A DNA stretch of 64,000 bases. Source: Devosia rhizoryzae (GTDB lineage: Bacteria > Pseudomonadota > Alphaproteobacteria > Rhizobiales > Devosiaceae). Shown in pieces: positions 1 through 9,208 of the stretch; within the stretch, counting starts at the first letter, position 1, and the number at the start of each line of letters is the position of its first letter. The notes under the pieces were generated by a model, which saw nothing but the letters and a program-made list of their open reading frames with translations, was not told where the DNA came from and did no database searches. Both the position numbers and the translations under genes were made by a program. The stretch covers positions 868,001-932,000 of the forward strand of contig NZ_CP068046.1 in NCBI RefSeq assembly GCF_016698665.1. Reading direction: 5' to 3'.

Positions 1-195
1 AAGGAAACGGTGACCAAGGCCGTTCGCGCGGGCATGGACATTCTTCTTTTCTCCAACACCGCCGACTATCATCCGGAGCTGTCGCGCGAAATTCTGGCCA
101 TTCTCGTCAGCGAAGCCGAGGCAGACTCCGAATTTCAAGCCAGGATCAAAGCGAGCTATCACCGGATCGTTGACCTCAAGGCGCGCCTGCAGTAG
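1..195 (+). CDS. C-terminal end of a glycoside hydrolase family 3 protein (partial)
   Basis: The reading frame is open from base 1 and ends at 195, so only the last 64 residues are present. The fragment contains the stretch AGMDILLFSN followed by a helical tail ending in RIVDLKARLQ. That resembles the end of the catalytic domain of GH3 beta-N-acetylhexosaminidase-like enzymes, where an amphipathic helix with an R-I-x-x-L-K pattern closes the barrel. The family acts on beta-linked N-acetylglucosamine in muropeptides or glycans. The active site lies outside the window, so substrate and NagZ identity cannot be judged. The assignment rests on family memory of a short C-terminal segment. Confidence 0.55.
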   Translation, partial: KETVTKAVRAGMDILLFSNTADYHPELSREILAILVSEAEADSEFQARIKASYHRIVDLKARLQ

Positions 196-282
196 CGGCT
201 TTCCTCTGCTTTGTGCCGGCTGTTATTTGCAGCCGCGCTTGCACTCGCTAAGATGGTTCGATGAAGCGGAGGCCTTTTGCTC

Positions 283-1080
283 ATGACAGATGACCGAGAG
301 GTCCGGCGCGTCCGGGCGCTGTTCCTGTCCGATGTGCATCTGGGCATGAAGCCGATCCGCGTTGGTCAGCTGATCGATTTTCTGCGCGGTCACGACGCCG
401 AAACGATCTACCTCGTCGGCGATATCATCGATGGCTGGCGCCTTGCCAAGGGCTGGCACTGGCCTTCCGAATACAACGTGCTGATCGACCTTCTGCTGCA
501 AAAAGCGACTGCCGGGGCACGCATCATCTATCTGCCCGGCAACCATGACGAGTTCTTGCGCGAGTATCTCGGCACCTATTTTGGCGAGGTGCAGTTTGTG
601 GACCGAACGGTGCATACCTCGGCAACTGGCAAGACCTATCTCGTCATCCATGGCGACCAGTTCGACGTCGTGGTGATGAATGCCAAGTGGCTCGCCCATG
701 TCGGGGACTGGGCCTATAACGCCGCCCTGCGCCTCAACCTTGCGGTGAACTGGGTGCGGCGTCGACTTGGGCTGCAATATTGGTCACTGAGCGCCTGGGC
801 CAAGCAGAAGGTCAAGAACGCTGTTTCCGTGATCGGGCGCTTCGAGGAAGCCTTGGTGCACGAGGCCAAGCAATCGGGCGTTGATGGCGTCATATGCGGC
901 CACATCCATCTCGCCGATATGCATGATCGGCTGGGCATCCAGTACATCAATACCGGCGATTGGGTGGAGAGCTGTACGGCAGTTGTGGAGAACCATGACG
1001 GGCAGTTCGAACTGATCCGCTGGACCGAAATGGTGGCCGGCGAGCCACGCCGGATGCGTGCCAAGCGCAGTGCAGTCTAG
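283..1080 (+). CDS. UDP-2,3-diacylglucosamine diphosphatase-like metallophosphoesterase (LpxH type)
   Basis: A calcineurin-like phosphoesterase of 265 residues. The metal-binding blocks appear in the expected order: SDVHLG (16-21), GDIID (46-50), GNHDE (86-90), HGDQFD (123-128) and GHIH (206-209). This is the LpxH-like subfamily that cleaves UDP-diacylglucosamine to lipid X in lipid A synthesis at the cytoplasmic face of the inner membrane. The exact substrate is inferred; alphaproteobacteria may use LpxI instead. The ATG at 283 is preferred over an in-frame TTG at 277 because GGAGG at 268-272 is correctly spaced for it. An MFS gene follows after about 60 bp on the same strand. Confidence 0.8.
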   Translation: MTDDREVRRVRALFLSDVHLGMKPIRVGQLIDFLRGHDAETIYLVGDIIDGWRLAKGWHWPSEYNVLIDLLLQKATAGARIIYLPGNHDEFLREYLGTYFGEVQFVDRTVHTSATGKTYLVIHGDQFDVVVMNAKWLAHVGDWAYNAALRLNLAVNWVRRRLGLQYWSLSAWAKQKVKNAVSVIGRFEEALVHEAKQSGVDGVICGHIHLADMHDRLGIQYINTGDWVESCTAVVENHDGQFELIRWTEMVAGEPRRMRAKRSAV

Positions 1081-1137
1081 GCGCGTCGATTGACTCTTGC
1101 CACCGCCGGCCAATGGAGTCACTGAGGGAAACGCGGC

Positions 1138-2355
1138 GTGCTTCGCGCCGGGAGTTTCTTTTCCATGCCATCGGCCGTTTCGCGCTTGGATAGTCCCGAG
1201 CTGCGCGCATCCATTTATCAGTTCACGGTCTATATTCCCGGCGGCGTTGCCTCTGTGTTCCTGGGCATCTGGCTCAGCGAACATGGCATTCCTGCCGACC
1301 AGATCGGGCTCATCAACGCGCTCCCGACGTTATGCCTCCTGCTGCTCAACATCCTCGTCGGGCGGATTGCCGATAAGGCCGACGACTGGCGCACGGCGCT
1401 GATCTACATCTCCATCGCTTCGGCGCTGGCGCCGCTGCCCCTATATTTCGTCTCCGAGTTTTGGGGCATTTTGCTGGTCTGGGCGCTATGCAGCACCACC
1501 AACGGGCTCGTTGCCCCCGTGATCGACGCGGCGACGGTTCGCATGACGCGGCGCAATGGCACCGATTTTGGCGTTATTCGGGCCTGGGCGACTGTGGGCT
1601 ACGTTTTCGCCGCAGGCGGGTTGGGGCTGCTGATCAATTTCTGGGGCTCGGGTGTCTTCATCTCGCTCTATGTAGCCATGGTCGTTATCCGCGCCTTCCT
1701 GGCCTTCCTCTTGCCCCGCTTCCGGGCGCCCGCACAAAAAGTGACGTTGGCTGATGCCGCTGCGCCCGCGATGCCGAGCCGGCTCAAGGACAGCCTTCAG
1801 CTTTGGTTCATCTTGCCCCTCCTGGCCTTCGCCTTGGTCAATTCCAGCAACTCCCTGATCGGCGGCTTTGCCGCGCTGGTCTGGTTCGAAAACGGCATTC
1901 CGAGCTATTATCTCGGGCCTTTGCTGGGAATCGCGGCGACCGGAGAGGCTGTGCTGATGTTCGCCTGGCGCCGCTTCGGCGGCCGGGTCTCAGCCCGCAC
2001 CATGATCCTCGTAGCCGCCTTGGCGGGGCTGGTGCGCTTTACTGTGATGGCCTTCAATCCACCAGTGGAAGTGCTGTTCTTCACCCAGCTGCTGCACGCC
2101 TTCAGCTTCGGCATGGGCTATTTCGGCGTGGTGCATTTTATTGCCAACTGGACCAACGAAGCCAATGCCGCCGAGGCACAAGGATTTGCCAATATGCTCA
2201 GCATGGGGGCGGCGATGACAGCGCTCACCGTCTTCGGCGTGCTGGTGGAGCATTTCGGGACGCATGCGTTCTTTTATTCGACGGCAACGGCGCTGCTGGC
2301 AGTGGTGTGTGTGTTGTGGTCGCTCAAGCTGCGGCCGCCCAAGGCGCTGGTTTAG
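1138..2355 (+). CDS. MFS transporter (MFS_1-like / nucleoside-H+ symporter-like group)
   Basis: About 405 residues of almost continuous hydrophobic helices, consistent with 12 membrane spans. A charged loop (GRIADKADDWR) follows span 2, as in major facilitator carriers, and there is a central cytoplasmic linker near residue 205. The shape resembles the MFS_1-like clade that includes PucC-like and phenylpropionate-permease-like proteins. No substrate can be inferred. The GTG at 1138 has GAGGGA eight bases upstream; an internal ATG at 1165 is an equally plausible start, giving 396 residues. The gene converges on the GPR-like gene. Confidence 0.75.
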   Translation: MLRAGSFFSMPSAVSRLDSPELRASIYQFTVYIPGGVASVFLGIWLSEHGIPADQIGLINALPTLCLLLLNILVGRIADKADDWRTALIYISIASALAPLPLYFVSEFWGILLVWALCSTTNGLVAPVIDAATVRMTRRNGTDFGVIRAWATVGYVFAAGGLGLLINFWGSGVFISLYVAMVVIRAFLAFLLPRFRAPAQKVTLADAAAPAMPSRLKDSLQLWFILPLLAFALVNSSNSLIGGFAALVWFENGIPSYYLGPLLGIAATGEAVLMFAWRRFGGRVSARTMILVAALAGLVRFTVMAFNPPVEVLFFTQLLHAFSFGMGYFGVVHFIANWTNEANAAEAQGFANMLSMGAAMTALTVFGVLVEHFGTHAFFYSTATALLAVVCVLWSLKLRPPKALV

Positions 2356-2477
2356 ATCCGGTCTGAAACCAACGGCAGCCTTTGCCTCGGCGAAGGCCGG
2401 GCGACAGAGGGTGGTTGTGGTCAGGTCGGAGCTCCCGACCAAACGGCGGTTCTTCCGAACTGAGAATGGCAAATGAA

Positions 2478-2503
2478 AAGGCCCCGGATCGCTCCGGGGC
2501 CTT
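2478..2503 (-). terminator. Rho-independent terminator of the GPR-like gene
   Basis: A perfect 11-bp stem (AAGGCCCCGGA paired with TCCGGGGCCTT) closes a four-base loop 20 bp past the stop codon of the minus-strand gene. On the minus strand a short TTTT tract follows. It may also stop read-through from the convergent MFS gene. The roughly 120 bp between the MFS stop codon and this stem holds nothing else that I recognise. Confidence 0.8.
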
Positions 2504-2521
2504 CTGTTTGTGCTGTTCTGC

Positions 2522-5500
2522 TTAGGCCAGGCGGCCGCTGGCGTGGGCCAGGGTGGTGTAGACCTTGCCGCGGTCCGAGAGCAGGTATTCGCGGGTTTCG
2601 GCGGCTGGGTTGGCACCGGCGGCGGCGCGCTTCAGCAGCTGCTCGAATTCGCTCATATAGGCCTGTGCGGTGCGGGCGAAGTCCGGGTCGCGCTGCACGC
2701 GGCGGCGAACTTCGTCATAGGTGCTCTGGCCGGTAAGCGAATAGATGCGGCGGGTAAAGACGTTGGACTCGCCGGCCTGGTAGCGCGACCAGGCATCGGC
2801 CAGAGCATTGTTGTCGATCGAGCGGATGATCTCTTCGGTGAGGCCGGAGAGACCCTGCGGCTGCGGCTGGGCTCCAGCCTGGTTGGCCGAGGCGTTGCGC
2901 AGGACGTCGCGCAACCAGCCACCGGTTTCAGCCGGCGGCTGCGGCTGAGGTGCCGCGGCAACGGGGGCAGGGGCTTGCACCGGTGCTGAAGCGGCAGCCG
3001 CAACCGGCGCCGGTTGCTCGACCGGACGGGTGCGGATCGGATCCACAAGCGCCGGACGGACCGGCTCGGCGCGATAGGTCTCGCGCGCCGGCTCGGGCTG
3101 ACGTTCAGCCTGGCGTTCCGGCTGACGTTCGACCTGGCGCTGCACCGGCGGCTGGTAAGGCGCGGGTTCGGGCTGGCGTGACGGGGTGCGCTGGGCCGGG
3201 CGGCGTTCGATCAGGTCGTGGCTGGCCGGCTGCGCGCGCACGATGGCGTTGAGCTCGCTCAGGGCTTCGATCTGTTCGGCAACGACGCGACGCATGGCGG
3301 CCGCACTGGCGCGGGTTTCTTCCGGCAGTTCGTTGACGCCGCGCGCCAGTTCGGCACGCGTTGCTTCAAGCTCGGTGCCGACTTCGCGGGCGGTTTCGCG
3401 CATGGCCTTGGCAGTGTCGGCAAAGCGCTCGGTGGCTTCTTCGATTGCGCGCTGCATGTCCGCGACCATGCGCTGCTGGGCTTCCTGCAGCGCCTGATTG
3501 GCACGGCGGCCTTCGCTGCCGGCAAGGTCGTTGAACTCGCCGAGCTTGTTGGCGACTTCGCCGGTGGTCTCGTCGAGCGTCTGGCGAAGCTGGCCGGTGG
3601 TTTCATCAAGGGCGCGACGCAATTGTCCGGAGTTGCCGGCAATGGCCGCACGAACGGTGTTGGTCGACTCCGACACCGTCTCGGCCAATGTGTCGCGCGT
3701 GCTGTCGATGGCGGTGCGCACCGAATTGGTCGAGTCCGCGATCGTATCGGCCAAGGTCGACGTGGTCGTGGTCAGCACATCGGTGACGCTGCCGGCGGTG
3801 GACGCCAGGACATCGCTGACACGATTGGCGTTTTCTTCAAGAGCCGAATTGATCTGACCGGTCTGGTCGGAAAGAGCCATGCGGACCGAGGCAGAGGTTT
3901 GACTGAGTGCGGCAGCGGCGGCTTCGGCGGCGCGCTGCACCGCATTGTCCATCTGCGCGACCTGGCCGTTGAGGGTCGAGGAGAAGCGCTCGCTGTTGGT
4001 GTAGAGCGCGTCATTGACGCTGTTGGAGTTGTTCTGCAGCGCCTCGGTGACGGTAACGCTGTTGCTTTGCAGCGCTTCGTTGACCGAGGCGCCGGTGTTC
4101 TGGAGCGCTTCGGTCACGGTCATGCTGGTGTTCTGCAACGACTCGGTCACGGTCTGGGTGGTGGCTTGGAGCGCCTCGTTCACGGACTGGCCGGTGGCCA
4201 AGAGGGCCTCGTCCATGGCGCGGCGAGCGCCGATGAGGCGGCGTTCCGTGTCATTGACCGTATCAGCGATGGTCTGCGCGAAGAGACGCATGCGGCCGTC
4301 GATGTCGTCGGCGCGCGAGGCAAAGCTCTGTGCCAGAGCATCCATAGCGCCGCGGCGATCCTCGAGATTGATGAGGGCAGTGCTGCTCGAGCTTTCGAGG
4401 GCGTTCGACGCCTGGGTCAGTCCTGCAGCCTCGGCGTCGAGGCGGCCGAGGATCGAACCGAACTCCTCGACCATGGTGCGGATGGTGTTCTGCAGGGCGC
4501 CCACATGCTGGGTGACCATCTGGCCGGCCTGCTCGGTCTGGCCGAGGGCTTCGCGCATGGTGTTGGCATAGGTCGCGGTCTGCTGGGCGACACCGGTTTC
4601 GAGCGTGGCGAGGTTTGCCGTCGAAGCGTCGAGCACCCGCTGCAGCAGGAGGTTGCCGTCGTTGAGCTTATTGAGGGCGTTGGTGACGTCGTTGAGAATG
4701 CGCGAGGTCGAAACCGACATGATGGCTTCGGCTTCACGGGAGTTCTCATTGAGCGCGTCACGCAGGAGGTTGCCGTGGCTGGCAAGCGCGTTCTGCAGTT
4801 CGGCCGAGCGTTCGGTGACGAGGTTGGCGAACTGGTTGGTGCGCTCTTCGACGGTCTGGTTGATGACCGTCAGGCGGCCATCGATGGCGTCCACGGCGTT
4901 GAGCGCCTTGACCGAGACGATGTCATCGATGTTGGCGGCGGCGATGCGGATCTGGTCGAGGGCGCTGCGCACCGCGCTGTCCATGCGGTTGGCCGTGGTC
5001 TCGACATTGTCGGAGATCGCTGCCGTGGCCGCGGTGATGCGGGTGGCGATGGTTTCCTCGATGCGGTCGGCGCCGGCTTCGAGATCAGCCATGGACTGGA
5101 CGATCGAGGTGCTGATCGAGGCATTGAGGGAAGCGAGGCGTTCGGCGGTGATGTCTGCACGGGCGGTGATGGCCTCGGGCAGGGTGCCGAGGCGCTGATC
5201 GACCATCTGGACAATGGCGTTGCGGGCGTTGGTGACGCCGGTTTCGATAAGGGCGGCGGCCTGGCGGGCGCTTTCACCGACACTGGTGCTGGCGCTTTCG
5301 ATGCGTGCAGTGACGCTGTGCTCGGCATCGGTGATGCGGGCGACGGCGTTGTCCAAGCCGGAGCCGAGGCTTTCATTGACTTCCGCAACCTTGCCGGCGA
5401 CTGCGGCTGACATTTCATCGAGCCGCGACGCCATGGTCTGGCTGACGTCTCGCACCGAGGCTTCGATGCTCTCGCGGGCGCTGCGGCCATGCTCGTCGAG

Positions 5501-8488
5501 CGTCTCGCCCAGTTCGCTGGTGTGCAGCGAAATGGTTTCGCCGATCGAGGCGGTGTGGGTGGAGAGCGTGTCGGAGAGGGCACGGGTGCGCTCGTCGAGG
5601 CGAGACACGAGGGTGACGGCGCGCTCGTCCATCTGGTTAGCGATGTCGCCGGTGCGGGTCTCGAGTTCGAGCGACAGGAAGTTGGCGCGTTCGGAAAGCG
5701 TGTCGGCAAGGCGCTGGGTGCGGCTGCCGATCGCCTGGTCGAAGGCCTGCGTGCCGCTGGACAGGGTCTGGCCCAGTTCCTGCGAACGGACCCGGATGGC
5801 TTCGCTGACCTCGGCGCCGCGGAGGCCGAGCGTCTGATCGAGATAGGCCGTGCGCGACGTGATGGCTTCAGAAATTTCCGACGTACGGGCGGCAAGGGCC
5901 TGCTCGAGGTCAGCGGTGTGGGTAACGATGGCGCCAGCGACCAGGGCAGTGCGCTCGGACAGCGTCTGCTCGAAATCGGCAGTGCGGGCGGCGAGCGTTT
6001 CGGTGACTTCGGCGGCGCGCGTGGTCAGTACGTTCTCAAGGCCTGCGGTCTGTGCAGCGATGGCGCCGGCAACGGCAGCGGTCCGGGTCGAAAGGGTCTG
6101 CTCGAGACCGAAGGTCTGGGCAGAGATAGCGCCCGCGACCGAGGCGGTGCCTTGAGCGAGGGTCTGTTCCAGTCCGGCGGTCTGCGCAGCAATGGCGTCG
6201 GTCACTGCTGCTGTACCAGCGGAGAGGGTCTGGTTGAGGTCGACGGTCCGCGCCGTCAGTGCGTCGGCAATTGCCGCTGCGCGCGTTGCCAGAGTTTCCT
6301 CGAGCGCTGCGGTGCGTGCCTGGATTGCGTCCGACACTTCTGCGCTACGGGTCGAGAGAGCCTGTTCGAGGTCGGCCGTGCGCGTGAAGATTGCGTCGGA
6401 GACTTCTGCCGTCCGGGTCGAAAGAGTTTGTTCGAGCGCTGCGGTGCCGCTCGACAGTGCGTAGGACACTTCCGCAGCACGCGTGGAAAGCGCTTGGTCC
6501 AGGGCCGCTGTACGGGTCGAGATAGCGTCCGACACTTCAGCGGCGCGGGTGTTGAGGACCTGGTCGAGGCGGCTGGTGCGGCTGTCCAGGGTTTCGGCGA
6601 TGGCGCCGGTATGGGTATCGATCTGGTCGACAATTTCACGCGTGCGGGTGGTGAGGGTCTCTGCCACGGCTTGCGTCCGGGCGCCCAGCACTTCGCCGAG
6701 CTCGCGCGTGCGTTCGAGAACGATGTCGTTGAAGCGGCCGCTTTCCTGGTTGAGCGCCATTTCAAGGACGTTAGCGCGGGCGGCAAAGCTCGTGCCCTGC
6801 TGGTCGAGGCGGGCGACGAGGTTTTCGCCCTTGTCGCCGATGACGTTGTCGAGGGCGTGCAGCTTTTCGTCGAGCAGGCTGGTGATTTCGCTGAGCCGCG
6901 CGTCAAAGAGGCCGAGCGACTCCTGTCCAGCACCGGACAAGGTAATGCGCGCGCGTTCGGACGTATCGTCCAGCGCGCCGCTGATCTCGATCATGGCGGA
7001 CTGCAAGCGGCTATCGAGGGCGTTGAGCTGGATCGAGACGGACTCGTCGAGCTGACGCGAGAGGGTGGCAAGCAGAAGCTCGGCCTCGGTGCTGCGAGCG
7101 CCGATATCGTCGGCAACACGGCCGCCGATCTGGCGGAACGAGGCGACGACTTCATCGCCGCGCAGTTGCAGCTGGTCGACGAGGGTGGTGCCGCCATCGG
7201 TCAGGAGGTTGGAAAGAGTGGCGGTTCGCTCATCGAGTGCGCTCGACAGGGTACCGGTGCGCGCTTCGATGAGACCGGCGATGGTCTGTGCGCGATCTTC
7301 GAACTGGCCGGCCCAGGCGTCGCTGCGGGCGCTGATCTCATGCGTGCGGCTGTCGATCGCAGCGGCAATGTTGTCGACATGGCTGTCGAGAGCGCGCGTC
7401 AAAAGGCCGATACGGTCTTCGACGCCGCTGTTTAGATCGGCCGTCCGCGCATCGAGCGCGCGCGTCATCGCAGCGGTCTGGTCCTCGAACCCCGAGGCAA
7501 GGCGATTGGAGCTGTCGTCCAGGGCGCCGAGGAAGTCGCCGGTGCGGTTTTCGATCAGGTTGACGAAGCTGTCGGCGCGTTCGCTGAAGCCACCGGTCAG
7601 CGTGTTGCCGGCGGTTTCGAGCGCGCGGGTGAGATTGCCACCCGATTCGACGATGGTTCCGGCGATGCGCTGGCTGATCATGTCGAGGTCGAAGACCAAG
7701 CCGGTATGGCTCTCGGTGATCGCTTCGCGGACGCGTTCGGTATTGGTCAGGACGCTTTCGCGCTGGCTGGCCAGTTCGCCGATCAGGGCGCGCATGCGCG
7801 ACTCATTGTCGGAATAGGTGCGTTCGAGAGCGGTAACCTCGTTGTGGATCATCACTTCGAGCTCGCCGGCACGCGAAAGGGCGCGTTCAAGCCCATCACC
7901 GAGGGCGTTAACCTCACGGCGGACGGCCTGACCGACGGAAGCGACCTTGTCGGCGGCAGCCACTTCGGGCTCGGCCAGGCGCATGGCCGCCTGGGTGATC
8001 GAGGAGGCCGCGTTGCGCAGGTCGGCGGCGCGGCGGAAGAGGGTGGCAACGGCAAAGAAGCCGAGCACCGGCAGAATCATGATGGCGAGCGTCGCCACGA
8101 ACTCGATAGAGCCGAAGAAGGCGCCGGTGTTGAGCTGGCCGCCAAAGCGCATCCAGGCGACGATGCCGGTAGCAACGATCCAGACGATGGAAAGGAGCAG
8201 TGCCAGCCAGGTCGGCGTGGACGAGGAGCGATTCTGGAGGCCGTAGAGAAGCTTGGAGGTCGAAATGCGATCGTCGTTGGCTACCGAGCTGGCCTGCTGC
8301 GCGATCTTGTCGGCGGCACGAAGCCGTTCCGATCGCGCCGGTTCGGGCTGGCGACGCTCAGGCTGCTTCTTTTCGGGAGCGGGCTGCGCAGGCTGATCGA
8401 GATTAAAAACCGAGTCCTTGAGAGCGTCCTCGACGGCCGAAAAAGCCAGCGCAGCCGGGTCGTTCTGTGGTGTCGGGGTCTTGGCCAT
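2522..8488 (-). CDS. Growth-Pole-Ring (GPR/RgsE)-like giant membrane-anchored repeat protein
   Basis: 1,988 residues. A Pro/Glu-rich cytoplasmic head (1-60) precedes two membrane segments (about 93-113 and 128-150). About 1,600 residues of amphipathic helix follow, with heavy Ala/Thr/Arg/Glu content. Within them is a run of at least twelve consecutive 22-residue repeats of the form AEVSxAIxxRTAxLxQxLSTR (about residues 647-910), the apolipoprotein A-type period. A Pro/Gln-rich linker (about 1770-1880) leads to a compact C-terminal domain of about 100 residues ending in KVYTTLAHASGRLA. Size, two-span anchor, apolipoprotein-like repeats and globular tail match Agrobacterium GPR and Sinorhizobium RgsE, which form a ring at the growing pole. 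Polar-growth function is inferred by family. Long open frames on the other strand are composition artefacts. Confidence 0.8.
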   Translation of the reverse strand: MAKTPTPQNDPAALAFSAVEDALKDSVFNLDQPAQPAPEKKQPERRQPEPARSERLRAADKIAQQASSVANDDRISTSKLLYGLQNRSSSTPTWLALLLSIVWIVATGIVAWMRFGGQLNTGAFFGSIEFVATLAIMILPVLGFFAVATLFRRAADLRNAASSITQAAMRLAEPEVAAADKVASVGQAVRREVNALGDGLERALSRAGELEVMIHNEVTALERTYSDNESRMRALIGELASQRESVLTNTERVREAITESHTGLVFDLDMISQRIAGTIVESGGNLTRALETAGNTLTGGFSERADSFVNLIENRTGDFLGALDDSSNRLASGFEDQTAAMTRALDARTADLNSGVEDRIGLLTRALDSHVDNIAAAIDSRTHEISARSDAWAGQFEDRAQTIAGLIEARTGTLSSALDERTATLSNLLTDGGTTLVDQLQLRGDEVVASFRQIGGRVADDIGARSTEAELLLATLSRQLDESVSIQLNALDSRLQSAMIEISGALDDTSERARITLSGAGQESLGLFDARLSEITSLLDEKLHALDNVIGDKGENLVARLDQQGTSFAARANVLEMALNQESGRFNDIVLERTRELGEVLGARTQAVAETLTTRTREIVDQIDTHTGAIAETLDSRTSRLDQVLNTRAAEVSDAISTRTAALDQALSTRAAEVSYALSSGTAALEQTLSTRTAEVSDAIFTRTADLEQALSTRSAEVSDAIQARTAALEETLATRAAAIADALTARTVDLNQTLSAGTAAVTDAIAAQTAGLEQTLAQGTASVAGAISAQTFGLEQTLSTRTAAVAGAIAAQTAGLENVLTTRAAEVTETLAARTADFEQTLSERTALVAGAIVTHTADLEQALAARTSEISEAITSRTAYLDQTLGLRGAEVSEAIRVRSQELGQTLSSGTQAFDQAIGSRTQRLADTLSERANFLSLELETRTGDIANQMDERAVTLVSRLDERTRALSDTLSTHTASIGETISLHTSELGETLDEHGRSARESIEASVRDVSQTMASRLDEMSAAVAGKVAEVNESLGSGLDNAVARITDAEHSVTARIESASTSVGESARQAAALIETGVTNARNAIVQMVDQRLGTLPEAITARADITAERLASLNASISTSIVQSMADLEAGADRIEETIATRITAATAAISDNVETTANRMDSAVRSALDQIRIAAANIDDIVSVKALNAVDAIDGRLTVINQTVEERTNQFANLVTERSAELQNALASHGNLLRDALNENSREAEAIMSVSTSRILNDVTNALNKLNDGNLLLQRVLDASTANLATLETGVAQQTATYANTMREALGQTEQAGQMVTQHVGALQNTIRTMVEEFGSILGRLDAEAAGLTQASNALESSSSTALINLEDRRGAMDALAQSFASRADDIDGRMRLFAQTIADTVNDTERRLIGARRAMDEALLATGQSVNEALQATTQTVTESLQNTSMTVTEALQNTGASVNEALQSNSVTVTEALQNNSNSVNDALYTNSERFSSTLNGQVAQMDNAVQRAAEAAAAALSQTSASVRMALSDQTGQINSALEENANRVSDVLASTAGSVTDVLTTTTSTLADTIADSTNSVRTAIDSTRDTLAETVSESTNTVRAAIAGNSGQLRRALDETTGQLRQTLDETTGEVANKLGEFNDLAGSEGRRANQALQEAQQRMVADMQRAIEEATERFADTAKAMRETAREVGTELEATRAELARGVNELPEETRASAAAMRRVVAEQIEALSELNAIVRAQPASHDLIERRPAQRTPSRQPEPAPYQPPVQRQVERQPERQAERQPEPARETYRAEPVRPALVDPIRTRPVEQPAPVAAAASAPVQAPAPVAAAPQPQPPAETGGWLRDVLRNASANQAGAQPQPQGLSGLTEEIIRSIDNNALADAWSRYQAGESNVFTRRIYSLTGQSTYDEVRRRVQRDPDFARTAQAYMSEFEQLLKRAAAGANPAAETREYLLSDRGKVYTTLAHASGRLA
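5757..6550 (-). repeat. Array of about twelve 66-bp (22-codon) tandem repeats inside the GPR-like gene
   Basis: The encoded protein repeats with an exact period of 22 residues. Each unit starts A/T-A-E-V-S/A and ends L-S-T-R or a variant. Twelve units follow each other without an insertion, so the DNA has a 66-bp period. The units are diverged from one another, unlike freshly expanded copies. Flanking sequence keeps an approximate heptad/11-mer periodicity but is less regular. Confidence 0.8.
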
Positions 8489-8815
8489 ACTCTTTACTAC
8501 TCTCGCGTCGGCACTGCAGCATGGAGGCGGACTTTGGGAGGTGTTGTGGCAGACAAGCCCTTACGGGCCCGACCGTCAAAACGAAACAATTCGATGCAAA
8601 TGGTCTGCACCGTCCCCACCCTCGCCGCCGCGCGCTGGTTCAAAGCCCATTCATACATTCAATTTTATGCAAACCGAACGGTTTCTTACCCAAAGGTTAA
8701 TTTTCGGGTGGAAACCGTTAAGGATTTGCCGCGCAATAAAGGCGGCTCCGTAGCTTAAGATCGTCTTAAACGCTCGCCTTTAATCTCGGCTCTACGAGTT
8801 TGTGGAGTATCGAGA
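8489..8815. promoter_or_regulatory. Divergent intergenic region between the GPR-like gene and the hpt gene
   Basis: 327 bp without a credible gene. The half nearest the GPR-like gene is GC-rich and featureless to me. The half nearest hpt is AT-richer. It contains two isolated TTAA half-sites about 17 bp apart (near 8697 and 8719) and a full TTAA-N7-TTAA box at 8755-8769, listed separately. Promoters for both genes presumably lie here, but I could not assign convincing -35/-10 elements. Confidence 0.6.
8755..8769 (+). promoter_or_regulatory. CtrA-type box upstream of the Hpt gene
   Basis: TTAA-GATCGTC-TTAA is a perfect match to the TTAA-N7-TTAA core bound by the cell-cycle regulator CtrA. It lies about 46 bp upstream of the hpt start codon, a typical position for activation. 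The identical architecture occurs in front of three flagellar operons in this window. Confidence 0.7.
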
Positions 8816-9205
8816 ATGGCGGAAAGAGCCTTAGCCCAAGACGCCGTTCCTGTTGACGCCAAACGGCCGATGCGGCCGATCGACCTTGTGCATCTGGCCA
8901 AGCAATGCTTGGGCGACGAAAACCTCGAACTCGAAGTGCTGCGGCTCTTCGAGACGACGCTCAAGACCTATTACGAACGGCTGACGCTGGCGACGGCCTT
9001 CGATGATCTCGCCATCAACCTTCATTCGATCAAGGGTGCGGCTGCAGGCGTCGGTGCCTGGGCTATTGCCGATCAGGCCAAGGCCATGGAAGCGGAAATG
9101 CGCGATGGGCGTCCGCTCCGGGCCGAGCGCATCGCCGACCTCGGCATCGCTGTGGAAGAAGTACGCGACTTCATCAGCCGAATGCTGGCCGACGAAGCCG
9201 CGTAG
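8816..9205 (+). CDS. Hpt-domain histidine phosphotransfer protein
   Basis: 129 residues forming a predicted helical bundle with the signature HSIKGAAAGVGA; His70 is the expected phospho-acceptor. Hpt proteins relay phosphate between receiver domains of hybrid kinases and response regulators in the cytoplasm. It is much smaller than ChpT, the CckA phosphotransferase, and is a monodomain Hpt instead. The gene diverges from the GPR-like gene, has a CtrA box in its promoter, and ends three bases before the convergent treY stop. Its partner kinase is not identifiable here; CckA, encoded in the same window at 60.7 kb, has a receiver domain but normally works with ChpT. Confidence 0.85.
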   Translation: MAERALAQDAVPVDAKRPMRPIDLVHLAKQCLGDENLELEVLRLFETTLKTYYERLTLATAFDDLAINLHSIKGAAAGVGAWAIADQAKAMEAEMRDGRPLRAERIADLGIAVEEVRDFISRMLADEAA

Positions 9206-9208
9206 CGC

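Noticed and set aside
3218..5410. 730-residue open frame on the plus strand opposite the GPR-like gene
   Set aside because: It mirrors the minus-strand codon pattern of a GC-rich repetitive gene. It has no ribosome site and no recognisable domain, and the minus-strand product matches a known family.
8697..8722. Second CtrA box in the GPR-hpt intergenic region
   Set aside because: Two TTAA motifs are present but 17 bases apart, not seven.
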